Shown: piece by piece, positions 48,137 through 57,547 of the stretch
How the letters are laid out: every line of letters begins with the position of its first letter
How positions within the stretch are numbered: position 1 is the stretch's first letter
NCBI RefSeq assembly: GCF_001049735.1
Contig: NZ_CVPC01000010.1
Span: forward strand, 32,176-96,175
Length of the DNA stretch: 64,000 bases
Direction: 5' to 3'
Source of the DNA: Nereida ignava
Lineage (GTDB): Bacteria; Pseudomonadota; Alphaproteobacteria; Rhodobacterales; Rhodobacteraceae
Notes under the pieces: model-generated
The model's input: only the letters and a program-made list of their open reading frames with translations
What the model was told of the DNA's origin: nothing
The model's database searches: none
Program-made: the position numbers and the translations under genes

Positions 48137-48303
48137 ACATTTTTTCGGACGACCAGCGTGCTGAAGAGATAAGAGACGTTTTGACGCAACGACCCGGCCG
48201 AACACTCATTCCCAGCAAAGTCTGTACCTACCAACGTTTTGCCGACATAGTATCGAGGTATTTAGTGGTAGCGGCACAGCCGTGTTAATTGGTGAACAGG
48301 TTT

Positions 48304-48933
48304 ATGGAAATATTTGCGCTTATCGCTTTATGTGCAGTTGTTTGGTGGATTGCATCGCAGATGGGGCACAAAACCCCACCGCCACAATCAACAGCACGGC
48401 CGCGGCAAAGTACCATTCCGAAGCAGGTCAGGCCTACACGAAAAACTACTGCTCCGAGCGCCACGGCGTCACGCCCACCTCCAAAGTCATCAAATCCTGA
48501 GGTGGGCAAAAAGCTAGAAGGCCCCGCCTACATTATCGACGGAGACAGCCTGCGCATTCAGAAAACGGAAATCAGATTGTTTGGCGTTGATGCCCCCGAG
48601 ATCAATCACCCCTACGGCCAAAAGGCTAAATGGAAACTTCTTGAATTATGTAAGGGACAGCGGATCACAGCAGAAATCACGGCAATTGATCACTTCGGAC
48701 GAGCAGTCGCAAAATGCTATCTACCAGACGGAACAGATGTGTCCGCAGAAATGGTCAGACAAGGACACGCGATCGACTGGCCACGCCACTCTGGCGGCGT
48801 TTACACACACTTAGAAAGCCCAGGCCTGCGCAAACGCCTATGGTTGGCCAACGCACGACAAAACGGTCAGATGTTCCTTTGGCAACGGTATGAAGAACGC
48901 AAAGCCGCAGCAAAGCAAAAGCGCGAACAATGA
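48304..48933 (+). CDS. Membrane-anchored thermonuclease-like (SNase) protein
   Basis: 209 residues. An N-terminal helix (IFALIALCAVVWWIASQM) is followed by a Pro/Thr-rich linker (about 25-70) and a staphylococcal-nuclease fold: DGDSLRIQ, IRLFGVDAPEINHPYG (Arg and Glu of the active site) and IDHFGRAVAKCY (second Arg). It probably degrades nucleic acids outside the inner membrane. The ATG at 48304 has AGG upstream. It lies opposite to phoH and the OmpA pair. Confidence 0.87.
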   Translation: MEIFALIALCAVVWWIASQMGHKTPPPQSTARPRQSTIPKQVRPTRKTTAPSATASRPPPKSSNPEVGKKLEGPAYIIDGDSLRIQKTEIRLFGVDAPEINHPYGQKAKWKLLELCKGQRITAEITAIDHFGRAVAKCYLPDGTDVSAEMVRQGHAIDWPRHSGGVYTHLESPGLRKRLWLANARQNGQMFLWQRYEERKAAAKQKREQ

Positions 48934-49024
48934 ACGGCTGCCGCCCTAAAGTGTTGTAGCGCTAAAAGTAAAACCCCCACCAATTGGCAGGGGTTTCAGA
49001 AACACGTCGATAGGATCAGCCGGA

Positions 49025-49342
49025 TCAGAGCGGATCAGATACGTCATCGGCGCCCTTGAAAGGACCGATGGCTGTGTTGGGTGGGGCAACGCCTGAGCAA
49101 ACTGGCTTGCCTTCAGGGTCCAAACGCGCGGACAAATACCCTTCGATACCGTCATCGATGATCCAGTGGTCACAGCCTGTAGGATCAACCCAGATACCCG
49201 CCTGCAACTGGCTTAGGTCCTTGTTGCCACGAAAGCCTGCATCAACGGTTTTGTCGTCCCGAGGTCCACCCTCAAAGCCAGACACACAGCCCGCCATAAG
49301 CAGTCCCGCCGACCCAAGAGCGATGGTTTTAACAATATTCAT
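49025..49342 (-). CDS. Lipoprotein with WVDP-GC-HW-DDG module
   Basis: 105 residues. Lipobox LMAGC (cysteine at residue 19) gives an outer-membrane lipoprotein. Residues 50-82 carry IWVDPTGCDHW, then DDG, EG and PVC, a compact module that also occurs in the gene directly upstream. The two cysteines in the module could form a disulfide. It follows the OmpA-family gene by 11 bases, so the two form an operon. Confidence 0.8.
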   Translation of the reverse strand: MNIVKTIALGSAGLLMAGCVSGFEGGPRDDKTVDAGFRGNKDLSQLQAGIWVDPTGCDHWIIDDGIEGYLSARLDPEGKPVCSGVAPPNTAIGPFKGADDVSDPL

Positions 49343-49353
49343 TTACTCACTCC

Positions 49354-49926
49354 TCAGCGGATACAGATGATTTCGACGCGGCGGTTTTGCGCCAAGCCTG
49401 CTTGGGTTTTATTTGATGCACGTGGTTGGCGCTCCCCGTAACCGCGTACATCCACAATATTGGCCCCTGCAGAGCGACCCACCGCGGCTACCGCGTTTGC
49501 GCGGTTCAGTGACAGACGCATGTTATAGGCGTCAGATGCACGGCTATCTGTGTGGCCAGTGATAACGTAGCCCGCCGCACCGGTTTCGCGGAAGAATTCC
49601 GCCAAACGCGCGCGGCCTGCGTTCGAGACATGGTACCGGTTGGTGGCAAAAAGTTGGTCAGAGTTGATAACGCCGCACGTATTGCCGCGATTACACACCG
49701 GAATGCCTTGGCGCGTGACGTGAGGCGTCATAAAGCCTTCCGCGCCGTCATCCATCACCCAATGCTCGCAGCCATCGGGGTCAACCCAGATTGTTGGTAC
49801 GTAACGCTCGCCTACCACTGTGCGCTGTTGTGCAGCTGCATCAGTTGTCTGAAACGCCAACGCCGCCACAGCGACCGCAGCCGTTGCGATAGCGGATTGC
49901 GCTATGTTTTTCACTCTATTCACCAC
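49354..49926 (-). CDS. OmpA-family protein with the same WVDP-GC-HW-DDG module
   Basis: About 190 residues from a GTG with AGAGGA upstream. A signal peptide (SAIATAAVAVAALAF) is followed by residues ~46-78 with IWVDPDGCEHW, DDG, EG and PVC. The C-terminal OmpA peptidoglycan-binding domain reads YVITGHTDSRASDAYNMRLS near 125 and YGERQPRASN near 165. It probably links the outer membrane to the wall. The exact start (49926 or 49923) is uncertain. Confidence 0.83.
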   Translation of the reverse strand: MVNRVKNIAQSAIATAAVAVAALAFQTTDAAAQQRTVVGERYVPTIWVDPDGCEHWVMDDGAEGFMTPHVTRQGIPVCNRGNTCGVINSDQLFATNRYHVSNAGRARLAEFFRETGAAGYVITGHTDSRASDAYNMRLSLNRANAVAAVGRSAGANIVDVRGYGERQPRASNKTQAGLAQNRRVEIICIR

Positions 49927-50163
49927 GAGATGTATCCTCTGCCGTTGTAACCGGTGTTCACTCAAAAACACGGAAATCAGTTTTGACGCCGGCGTGTCAA
50001 AAATCCGTTAATACCTAAAACTCTAGCAAATTCGGGCAGTTTGTGAAGAAAAAACTACCACATATTGTGCGTGAGTACGCAACAATGTCTAAGCGGACAG
50101 CCTATTGTTGCCGATTTACGCGCCATCGTATGAAATATCGATGACAAAAGGCCTGCGCGCACT

Positions 50164-51492
50164 TCAGGACGAGACAAGCTCTCCAGTCAGCGAGTTGGTT
50201 TCAGAGGCGGTGATCAGCACTTCAGCCACCTCGCCCAACAGATGATCGGGGGCAAATGCATGGGTGGCGTGCAGATACTCAGACTTGCCGATCAACTGCC
50301 CCTCGCGACGGCCACGTTTTTCAAAAAGAACTTTCACTTTGCGACCAACCATACTGTCTTGACCTGCGCGTTGCTGCTCTGAAATCAGTGTCTGAAGGCG
50401 CTGAAGGCGCTCGCTTGCGACCCCATCATCAACCTGGGGCTTTTCTGCCGCTGGCGTACCGGGGCGTGTAGAGTACTTAAAGCTGAACGCAGAGCCATAG
50501 TTTGTGGCGCGGATCAAGGACATAGTGTCTTCGAAGTCCTGATCCGTTTCACCCGGAAAGCCTACGATAAAGTCGCCAGAGAGCATAATGTCAGGGCGCG
50601 CTGCGCGGATACGCTCAATCACCTTAAGGTACTCTTCGGCGGTGTGTTTACGGTTCATCGCCTTGAGGATACGGTTGCTTCCTGACTGCACTGGCAAGTG
50701 CAAATACGGCATCAGTTTATCGCATGTACCGTGTGCCTCGATCAGGTCATCGGTCATGTCATTGGGGTGTGAAGTGGTGAAGCGGATGCGCTCCAAGCCG
50801 TCAATTTTGTCCAGCTGCCAGATAAGTTGCGCCAGTGACGTATCAAAACCGTCGTCCGCCGCACCGTGGTACGCATTCACGTTTTGGCCCAGCAATGTAA
50901 TTTCGCGCACACCTCGTTCTACCAGATCACGGGCTTCTGTGACGATGCGCGACGCGGGGCGGCTGACTTCGGCACCGCGGGTGTACGGCACCACGCAGAA
51001 CGCGCAGAATTTATCACAGCCCTCTTGGACCGTTAGAAACGCCGTTGGGCCACGTTTGGCTTTGGGACGCGACTTGAGGTGGTCGAATTTATCTTCTTCA
51101 GGGAAATCCGTGTCGAGCGCCTTTCGGCCCGTTTGAATTTTCTCCTCCATCTCGGGCAGGCGGTGATACGACTGCGGCCCAACAACCAGATCAACTGCGG
51201 GCTGGCGACGCATGATCTCTTCACCCTCAGCCTGAGCGACACAGCCCGCTACACCAATCTTCAGGTCAGGCTTATCGGTCTTCAGCGTCTTGAGACGGCC
51301 CAGTTCGGAGTAGACCTTTTCAGCGGCCTTCTCGCGGATGTGGCAAGTGTTGAGCAAAATCATGTCTGCTTCTTCGGGGCTGGACACTTCTGTGTAGCCC
51401 TTGGAGCCCATCGCCTCAGCCATGCGTTCACTGTCATAGACGTTCATTTGACAGCCGTAGGTTTTGATAAACAACTTCTTGGTGTCAGCCAT
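50164..51492 (-). CDS. miaB: tRNA-2-methylthio-N6-dimethylallyladenosine synthase
   Basis: 442 residues. The N-terminal UPF0004 domain has [13 protein letters not shown] near 12, [11 protein letters not shown] near 45 and AGCVAQAEG near 80 (first cluster cysteines); the radical-SAM CxxxCxxC is [16 protein letters not shown] near 155; a TRAM domain closes the protein. It thiomethylates A37 of tRNAs. The ATG at 51492 is the family start. It is separated from phoH by about 2 kb of unrelated genes. Confidence 0.96.
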   Translation of the reverse strand: MADTKKLFIKTYGCQMNVYDSERMAEAMGSKGYTEVSSPEEADMILLNTCHIREKAAEKVYSELGRLKTLKTDKPDLKIGVAGCVAQAEGEEIMRRQPAVDLVVGPQSYHRLPEMEEKIQTGRKALDTDFPEEDKFDHLKSRPKAKRGPTAFLTVQEGCDKFCAFCVVPYTRGAEVSRPASRIVTEARDLVERGVREITLLGQNVNAYHGAADDGFDTSLAQLIWQLDKIDGLERIRFTTSHPNDMTDDLIEAHGTCDKLMPYLHLPVQSGSNRILKAMNRKHTAEEYLKVIERIRAARPDIMLSGDFIVGFPGETDQDFEDTMSLIRATNYGSAFSFKYSTRPGTPAAEKPQVDDGVASERLQRLQTLISEQQRAGQDSMVGRKVKVLFEKRGRREGQLIGKSEYLHATHAFAPDHLLGEVAEVLITASETNSLTGELVSS

Positions 51493-51629
51493 GACAAGGA
51501 CCCTTGCTGGTTGGGATGAGGAAAGCACTATGCGCGCCCATGCGCCCATGTATATAATGTAGTTCTGGCATGCAAATGGTTCGCTATTGAAGCACTGTCA
51601 ACGGGTACTATTGACGGATTTCACAGCTT

Positions 51630-52499
51630 ATGCGGCACAATACGTTAGATGATTTCATCGCCTCAGGCGCAGATGTGCTGCGCCAAGGGCCGATTGCGCT
51701 GATCTTTGTGGAAGACAGCGTTGAAGTGAATAGCACGATCAAACATCATCTTGGCCTTGGGTTTGGCACCGTTTTGGTCTTTGCGGTGGATGACATCGCA
51801 ATCGATCCCGCCCATGAAGAGGTGGTGCACCGCATTGCCTATGACCCGATTGAACCAGAGGCGGTTTGCACACACGTAAACCGTGTCATCGGTGCCGCAA
51901 ACGGACAATGGGTTTATTACTGTCATAACGCTGAATACTTGTTTTACCCGTTCTGCGAGACCCGTAGCGTCAAGGAAATGCTACAGTTTCATGCCGAAGA
52001 ACGGCGCGATGCGATGCTGACATATGTGATTGACCTCTATGCAGACGATCTGGACGCGCATCCCAATGCGGTTTCCGTTGAGCGCGCGCACCTTGATAAA
52101 TCAGGTTACTACGCACTGGCCCGCAAAGATCCCGACGCCAATTGGGAGCCGAAAGAAAGGCAGCTTGATTTCTTTGGTGGAGTACGGTGGCGGTTCGAGG
52201 AACACATCCCTGAGCAGCGCCGCAAGATTGACCGGATCAGCCTGTTTCGTGCCAAGTCAGGACTTGAGCTGCGCACGGATCACACACTGAACGATGAAGA
52301 ATACAACACCTACGCCTGTCCTTGGCACAACAACATCACTGCGGTGGTGGCCTCTTTTCGCACAGCAAAGGCGTTAAAGCGGAACCCCGGTTCGTCTTTT
52401 GATATCTCAACATTTCAGTGGCGTAATTCGGTGCAGTTTGAATGGCACTCGCAACAGCTTTTGGACCTCGGACTAATGGAGCCAGGTCAGTGGTGCTAA
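51630..52499 (+). CDS. Glycosyltransferase-like protein, unknown function
   Basis: 289 residues, soluble. The N-terminal half (VLVFAVDDIAIDPAHEEV, GQWVYYCHNAEYLFYPF) and the C-terminal NTYACPWHNNITAVVASFRTA resemble the GT2/GT92-like proteins common in roseobacters. No classical DxD is certain (VFAVDDI is a candidate). The gene stands alone, divergent from miaB. Confidence 0.6.
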   Translation: MRHNTLDDFIASGADVLRQGPIALIFVEDSVEVNSTIKHHLGLGFGTVLVFAVDDIAIDPAHEEVVHRIAYDPIEPEAVCTHVNRVIGAANGQWVYYCHNAEYLFYPFCETRSVKEMLQFHAEERRDAMLTYVIDLYADDLDAHPNAVSVERAHLDKSGYYALARKDPDANWEPKERQLDFFGGVRWRFEEHIPEQRRKIDRISLFRAKSGLELRTDHTLNDEEYNTYACPWHNNITAVVASFRTAKALKRNPGSSFDISTFQWRNSVQFEWHSQQLLDLGLMEPGQWC

Positions 52500-52522
52500 T
52501 TTAACAGGTAATTAACAGCTAG

Positions 52523-52948
52523 TTAAGTGCGGCGCAGACGGATGACGACATCAACTGACGCAATCTCAGCCCCTTCGGGCAAGTCCGGCAGTTTGGCAAT
52601 TTCCAGCTGATCCGCTGGCGCATCCGTCAAAGACGCGGTGTCTTCCCAGTAAAAATGCGGGTGATCTGACATGTTGGTGTCGAAATAACTTTTCGCCCCA
52701 TCAACCGTAATCTCACGCATCAGGCCCGCATCACAAAACGCGGCCAGAGTGTTGTAAACGGTCGCAAGAGAAACACCCTCGCCCGATCTTGACGCAGCCT
52801 CATAAAGCCCTTCGGCCGTTACGTGGCGGTTCTGCCCATCACCCACAAGCAATGTCGCCAATGAAACGCGTTGTTTCGTTGGGCGCACACCACCGGCGGT
52901 AAGCCAGTCAGTGCCACGTTGGGTTGGGAGAAGCGTCTCAGTACTCAT
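52523..52948 (-). CDS. irr: Iron response regulator Irr (Fur family)
   Basis: 141 residues. The winged helix contains HVTAEGLYEAASRSGEGVSL and ATVYNTLAAFCDAGL, and the metal/heme region is YFDTNMSDHPHFYWEDT, with the HPH pattern of alphaproteobacterial Irr and without the zinc cysteines of Fur. Irr represses iron-using genes under iron limitation and is degraded or inactivated by heme. Its place beside fabA is conserved in this group. The ATG at 52948 gives the usual length. Confidence 0.9.
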   Translation of the reverse strand: MSTETLLPTQRGTDWLTAGGVRPTKQRVSLATLLVGDGQNRHVTAEGLYEAASRSGEGVSLATVYNTLAAFCDAGLMREITVDGAKSYFDTNMSDHPHFYWEDTASLTDAPADQLEIAKLPDLPEGAEIASVDVVIRLRRT

Positions 52949-53133
52949 GTTGTTGATATATGCTATTTTGCGAGCCGTTTTCAACTGCAAAGGCAAGAAT
53001 GCGTAAAAATGGCTTTTCTTTACGGGCATTTGCACAGCTCTTTACCCACAGTAGGCCAGACGGTTGCACCTGACTTTACGGCAATGGTAGAGATGACATG
53101 AGCAAGCCACGCAATGTGACGAAAGAGAAAAAC

Positions 53134-53643
53134 ATGTCCCAATTCCCCACCAGCTTCGACAAAGATGATCTGCTAAAATGCGCCCGTGGGGAGCTATTTG
53201 GCGAAGGTAATGCACAACTTCCAGCCCCACCCATGCTGATGATGGACCGGATCATGGACGTTTCTGCAGACGGCGGCGCACACGGCAAAGGCCACATCAC
53301 CGCAGAGTTCGATATCACCCCTGACCTGTGGTTTTTCGATTGTCACTTTCCCGGAAACCCCATCATGCCCGGCTGTCTGGGCCTTGACGGCCTGTGGCAG
53401 TTAACGGGCTTTAACCTTGGCTGGCGCGGCTGGCAGGGGCGCGGCTATGCGCTTGGCGTTGGCGAAGTGAAGCTGACCGGCATGGTGCGTCCTGACCGCA
53501 AATTACTTACCTACAAAATTGACTTCACCAAGGCGATCCAAACCCGCCGCCTAACCATGGGCGTTGCAGACGGCATCGTGGAGGCAGACGGCGAAGTGAT
53601 TTACCAAGTCAAAGACATGAAAGTGGCACTAAGCGAAAGCTAA
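53134..53643 (+). CDS. fabA: 3-hydroxydecanoyl-ACP dehydratase/isomerase
   Basis: 169 residues. The catalytic histidine is in [14 protein letters not shown] near 70 and the Asp in [10 protein letters not shown] near 84, as in E. coli FabA. It makes the cis-3-decenoyl branch point of unsaturated fatty acids. The start at 53134 ([14 protein letters not shown]) is favoured over the ATG at 53098 because it matches the family N-terminus. A terminator separates it from fabB. Confidence 0.96.
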   Translation: MSQFPTSFDKDDLLKCARGELFGEGNAQLPAPPMLMMDRIMDVSADGGAHGKGHITAEFDITPDLWFFDCHFPGNPIMPGCLGLDGLWQLTGFNLGWRGWQGRGYALGVGEVKLTGMVRPDRKLLTYKIDFTKAIQTRRLTMGVADGIVEADGEVIYQVKDMKVALSES

Positions 53644-53685
53644 GGATCACATTGGGTTCACCCAAAACCGATGAGACAAATAAAG

Positions 53686-53718
53686 GTGCCGCTGCTTCAT
53701 AAAGACAGCGGCACTTTT
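53686..53718 (+). terminator. Rho-independent terminator between fabA and fabB
   Basis: A perfect 9-base stem GTGCCGCTG (53686-53694) and CAGCGGCAC (53706-53714) is followed by TTTT. It suggests that fabB has its own promoter or depends on readthrough. Confidence 0.85.
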
Positions 53719-53819
53719 CGTTGACGCGCACGCTTCGATACCGCTGTTGGTCAGCGCCCCTCTTGCCCCGCCAGCGGCTCTCCCATACATATCCATAAAG
53801 CCAATAAAGGGAGCTGCTC

Positions 53820-55049
53820 ATGCGCCGCGTTGTCGTCACAGGACTGGGAATTGTATCGCCCATCGGAAATTCAGCCGAGGAAGTCACTACCGCTTTGAAA
53901 GCAGGTAAAAGCGGAATTGTTGCGTCTGAGGAAATGGCCGAGCACGGGTTTCGCAGCCAAGTCGCCGGCACCCTGAAAATTGACCCCAAGGAACATATCG
54001 ACAAACGTGCCATGCGTTTCATGGGCCCCGGCGCGGCATACGCCCACATCGCCATGAGCCAAGCGATCGCAGATTCAGGCCTTGAGGAAAAAGATGTTGT
54101 TAACCCGCGCACTGGTTTGGTTGCAGGTTCTGGCGGCCCTTCAACGTCATCCATGCTGGCAGCACATCAGACTGTTTTGAAAAGCGGTGCAACCAAACGT
54201 ATCGGACCATTCGCGGTGCCAAAATGTATGGGGTCGACAATCAGCGCGAATTTGGCAACCGCGTTCCAAATTAAGGGTATCAACTACTCAATCACCTCTG
54301 CATGTTCCACTTCCCTGCACTGTATCGGCAACGCAGCAGAACAAATCATGATGGGCAAGCAAGACGTCATGTTTGCAGGCGGCGGCGAAGAACTTGATTG
54401 GACTCTGTCGTGCCTCTTTGATGCGATGGGCGCGATGTCATCGAAATATAACGACACGCCCGAGAAAGCCTCACGGGCGTTTGACGCAGACCGTGACGGG
54501 TTTGTCATTGCAGGGGGCGGCGCGATTGTAGTGCTTGAAGATCTTGAGCACGCCAAAGCGCGCGGTGCGAAGATCTATGCAGAAGTCACAGGCCTTGGCG
54601 CAACATCCGACGGTGCTGACATGGTTGCGCCATCTGGTGAGGGCGGCGAACGGGCAATGCGTTTGGCGCTGCAAACTTTGCCGCAAGACCGCAAGATCAG
54701 CTACATCAATGCCCACGGCACATCGACACCTGTCGGTGACGTTGGTGAAGTAGAAGCAGTGCGCCGCGTTTTCGGACAAGGCAGCACACCTGTGATCAGC
54801 TCGACCAAATCAATGACTGGCCACTCACAAGGGGCAACTGGCGCACAAGAAGCGATCTACTGCCTGTTGATGCTGAAAGACGACTTTATCGCGCCATCAA
54901 TCAACGTCGAAACACTTGATCCGGCGCTCGCCCCTGCAGAGATTGCAACCGCGCGCGTAGACAACGCTGGCCTTGATACGGTCATGACAAACTCGTTCGG
55001 CTTTGGTGGGACTAACGGCTCAATGCTGTTGAGTAAGTTCCAGGACTAA
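53820..55049 (+). CDS. fabB: 3-oxoacyl-ACP synthase I
   Basis: 409 residues. The catalytic triad is Cys in [12 protein letters not shown] near 162, His in [11 protein letters not shown] near 300 and His in [11 protein letters not shown] near 335. With fabA upstream this is the FabB that elongates unsaturated acyl chains. GGGAG lies before the ATG. The next gene, fabI, follows after 132 bases. Confidence 0.96.
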   Translation: MRRVVVTGLGIVSPIGNSAEEVTTALKAGKSGIVASEEMAEHGFRSQVAGTLKIDPKEHIDKRAMRFMGPGAAYAHIAMSQAIADSGLEEKDVVNPRTGLVAGSGGPSTSSMLAAHQTVLKSGATKRIGPFAVPKCMGSTISANLATAFQIKGINYSITSACSTSLHCIGNAAEQIMMGKQDVMFAGGGEELDWTLSCLFDAMGAMSSKYNDTPEKASRAFDADRDGFVIAGGGAIVVLEDLEHAKARGAKIYAEVTGLGATSDGADMVAPSGEGGERAMRLALQTLPQDRKISYINAHGTSTPVGDVGEVEAVRRVFGQGSTPVISSTKSMTGHSQGATGAQEAIYCLLMLKDDFIAPSINVETLDPALAPAEIATARVDNAGLDTVMTNSFGFGGTNGSMLLSKFQD

Positions 55050-55181
55050 CCCCCTACGAACCAGATGTGCGGGTGCTTCAACTGCTGCTCGCACATCGAA
55101 CCCTTCCTCATAAAACCCTGCGTCAACTTGACCTAAGCGCCCAAACGGGTCACTTAGTTGGTAAGTCTATGAGGAAGAAAA

Positions 55182-55970
55182 ATGACCAATTCATTGCAAG
55201 GTAAACGCGGCCTGATCATGGGTGTCGCGAATGAGCGCTCAATCGCTTGGGGCATTGCCCGCGAAATGCACCGCGCAGGCGCCGAATTGGCATTCTCCTA
55301 CCAAGGCGAAGCTTTTGGCAAGCGTCTGGCGCCACTGGCTGAAAGCGTTGGTTCGGACATTATGGTCGATGTGGACGTCACCGATGACGCCTCGATGGAC
55401 GCAGCGTTTGAAACGCTCAAAGACAAGTGGGGCACGATCGACTTTTTGGTGCACGCCATTGCATATTCCGACAAAAATGAGCTGACGGGCCGCATCTCGG
55501 ACACCTCACGGGACAACTTCAAGAACTCTATGGCAATCAGCTGTTATTCTCTGATTGATTGTGCAAAACGCGCGTCTTTGTTGATGCCAAACGGGGGCAC
55601 AGTACTGACCTTGACGTACCAAGGCAGCAACCGCGTTACACCTTTCTATAACGTGATGGGCGTTGCCAAAGCGGCACTTGAAAGTGCAACGCGCTATCTT
55701 GCCAATGATCTAGGCCCAGACGGCATTCGCGTAAACGCAATCAGTCCCGGCCCGATGAAAACTTTAGCAGGTGCGGCGATTGGCGGCGCGCGCAAGACCT
55801 TCCGGCAGACCGAGACAAACGCACCGCTGCGTTCAAACGCAACCCTAGAGGCCGTGGGCGGCACAGCCGTGTATCTGGCGTCAGATGCAGGCGCGTGCAC
55901 AACCGGCGAGATCATCCGAGTGGATGGCGGCTACCACGTGCTGGGCATGCCGCAGTCCGAAAACCTTTAA
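55182..55970 (+). CDS. fabI: Enoyl-ACP reductase
   Basis: 262 residues of the FabI-type SDR. NADH site GVANERSIAWGIA near 15; catalytic Tyr-x6-Lys in YNVMGVAKAALES near 155; TNAPLRSNATLEAVGG near 210 is the usual FabI C-terminal region. It reduces enoyl-ACP in each elongation cycle and is the triclosan target in many bacteria. GAGGAAG precedes the ATG. Confidence 0.95.
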   Translation: MTNSLQGKRGLIMGVANERSIAWGIAREMHRAGAELAFSYQGEAFGKRLAPLAESVGSDIMVDVDVTDDASMDAAFETLKDKWGTIDFLVHAIAYSDKNELTGRISDTSRDNFKNSMAISCYSLIDCAKRASLLMPNGGTVLTLTYQGSNRVTPFYNVMGVAKAALESATRYLANDLGPDGIRVNAISPGPMKTLAGAAIGGARKTFRQTETNAPLRSNATLEAVGGTAVYLASDAGACTTGEIIRVDGGYHVLGMPQSENL

Positions 55971-55980
55971 CACACGACCT

Positions 55981-55999
55981 AGCGTGTCACAGACACGCT
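55981..55999 (+). terminator. Strong short hairpin after fabI
   Basis: A perfect 8-base stem AGCGTGTC (55981-55988) and GACACGCT (55992-55999) with a three-base loop lies ten bases after fabI. No T-run follows, so it may be a pause or mRNA-protecting hairpin rather than a terminator. Confidence 0.45.
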
Positions 56000-56054
56000 T
56001 GACGCTGGCGGGCGGATGGGCACTCTGGCTTTGTACGTTGAAGGAGCCAAGGAA

Positions 56055-56720
56055 ATGCCCATCACCACCTGTGTTTTCGATGCTTACGGCACGTTGTTTG
56101 ATGTAGCCTCGGCCGCCCGCCGAGCAGCATCACAGCCAGAAAACCACGCAATAGCTGAGTGCTGGCAACAACTTGCAGCAGACTGGCGCGCCAAACAGCT
56201 GAACTACACTTGGCTGCGCACAATCGCCAAAGAACACGCTGATTTCTGGCAAATCACTCAAGACGCGCTTGATTGGGCCCTTGAGGCCCAGGGAATTTCT
56301 GACGCAAATCTGCGCCAAAGATTGCTGGACCTTTACCGCCACCTTGATGCCTACGATGAAGTTGCAACTGTGCTGCGCGATCTATCTGCGCGCGGTATAT
56401 CTTGCAGCATTTTGTCCAACGGTACCCACGACATGTTGAATGCTGCGATCGGTTCAGCTGGGCTAAGCCATGCCTTTACAAATGTCTGGAGCATTGATGA
56501 CATCGGCGTCTTCAAGCCCGACACACGTGTTTATGACATGGTAACGGCGCCAAAAGATGAGGTGCTGTTCATGTCATCCAACGGCTGGGACGCGGCGGGT
56601 GCGGCGCACTACGGCTGGCGCACCGTCTGGGTGAACCGCGCGGGGGACCCTGTGGACCGGCTCTACGGGGTGCCAAAAATTATCGAGCGGGACCTGACCA
56701 AAATTGCCGAGTATCTCTAG
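56055..56720 (+). CDS. Haloacid dehalogenase, type II (L-2-haloacid dehalogenase-like)
   Basis: 221 residues of the HAD superfamily. Nucleophile Asp in VFDAYGTLFD near 8; SNGTHDML near 116 is motif II, KPDTRVYDM near 150 motif III, and FMSSNGWDAAGA near 172 holds the S/N/D set typical of L-2-haloacid dehalogenases. It would release halide and make a hydroxyacid, but such proteins often act on other substrates. The ATG at 56055 has AAGGAGCC upstream. It opens a five-gene operon. Confidence 0.87.
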   Translation: MPITTCVFDAYGTLFDVASAARRAASQPENHAIAECWQQLAADWRAKQLNYTWLRTIAKEHADFWQITQDALDWALEAQGISDANLRQRLLDLYRHLDAYDEVATVLRDLSARGISCSILSNGTHDMLNAAIGSAGLSHAFTNVWSIDDIGVFKPDTRVYDMVTAPKDEVLFMSSNGWDAAGAAHYGWRTVWVNRAGDPVDRLYGVPKIIERDLTKIAEYL

Positions 56721-57547
56721 TGCCAATTTTCGCAGCAGCTGACCGCACCAACCTTTATTATACTGACGAGGGCAGCGGCACGCCCCTTTTGCTCTTGTCG
56801 GGGCTGACCCGTAACAGTGACGATTTTCAGTATGTCATCCCCCATTTGCGCCAACGCGGCGATGTGCGGATCATAACCATGGACTACCGCGGGCGAGGCA
56901 AATCGGATTGGGCCGACCCTGCCACATATTCAATCGCTCACGAAGCCCAAGACGCGTTGGATTTGCTGGATCATCTGGGGGTGAACTCCACTGCAATCCT
57001 GGGAACATCACGCGGCGGGTTAATCGCCATGGCGCTTGCTGCGACGCACAAAAGCCGCCTCATCGGTGTCGCGCTGAATGATATCGGGCCCGAGATTTCC
57101 CAAACTGGCATGGATGCAATCCGTGCGTATGTGGGGCGCAATCCTGCTGCACAAACCTACTCTGAGGCGGCCAACATGCGTGCGCAGTTGATGGTGGGCT
57201 TTGCGAATGTGCCAGCCAGCCGTTGGCACGAAGAAGTGCACACGCATTATCGCCAAACGCCCGATGGCTTGAAAATCAACTATGACCCGCGCCTGTCGGA
57301 AACCATTGTGCCGCCCCCTGATACGCCCCTTCCCGATCTGTGGCCCTTATTTGATGCGCTGGCAGGTTTACCAATTTGCACAATTAAGGGCGAAAACTCA
57401 GACCTGTTTACTCAAGTCACCCTCGACAAGATGCTGGCCAAACGCCCCGATATGATGCACGCCGTCATTAAAGACCGCGGTCATGTGCCATTTTTGGATG
57501 AACCAGCGGCAGTGCAGACCCTGAACAAATGGTTGGATTGTTTATGA
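56720..57547 (+). CDS. Alpha/beta-hydrolase
   Basis: 275 residues. Oxyanion region LLLSGLTRNSDDF near 26, nucleophile elbow GTSRGG near 94, and catalytic His in KDRGHVPFLDEP near 255 make a full triad. The GTG start overlaps the dehalogenase stop by one base (TAGTG), and the stop overlaps the next ATG, so it is translated as part of a coupled chain. The substrate is not known; esters, epoxides or enol-lactones are possible. Confidence 0.85.
   Translation: MPIFAAADRTNLYYTDEGSGTPLLLLSGLTRNSDDFQYVIPHLRQRGDVRIITMDYRGRGKSDWADPATYSIAHEAQDALDLLDHLGVNSTAILGTSRGGLIAMALAATHKSRLIGVALNDIGPEISQTGMDAIRAYVGRNPAAQTYSEAANMRAQLMVGFANVPASRWHEEVHTHYRQTPDGLKINYDPRLSETIVPPPDTPLPDLWPLFDALAGLPICTIKGENSDLFTQVTLDKMLAKRPDMMHAVIKDRGHVPFLDEPAAVQTLNKWLDCL

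Noticed and set aside
53098..53133. Earlier ATG for fabA.
   Set aside because: The extra twelve residues are not FabA-like; the ATG at 53134 gives the standard start.
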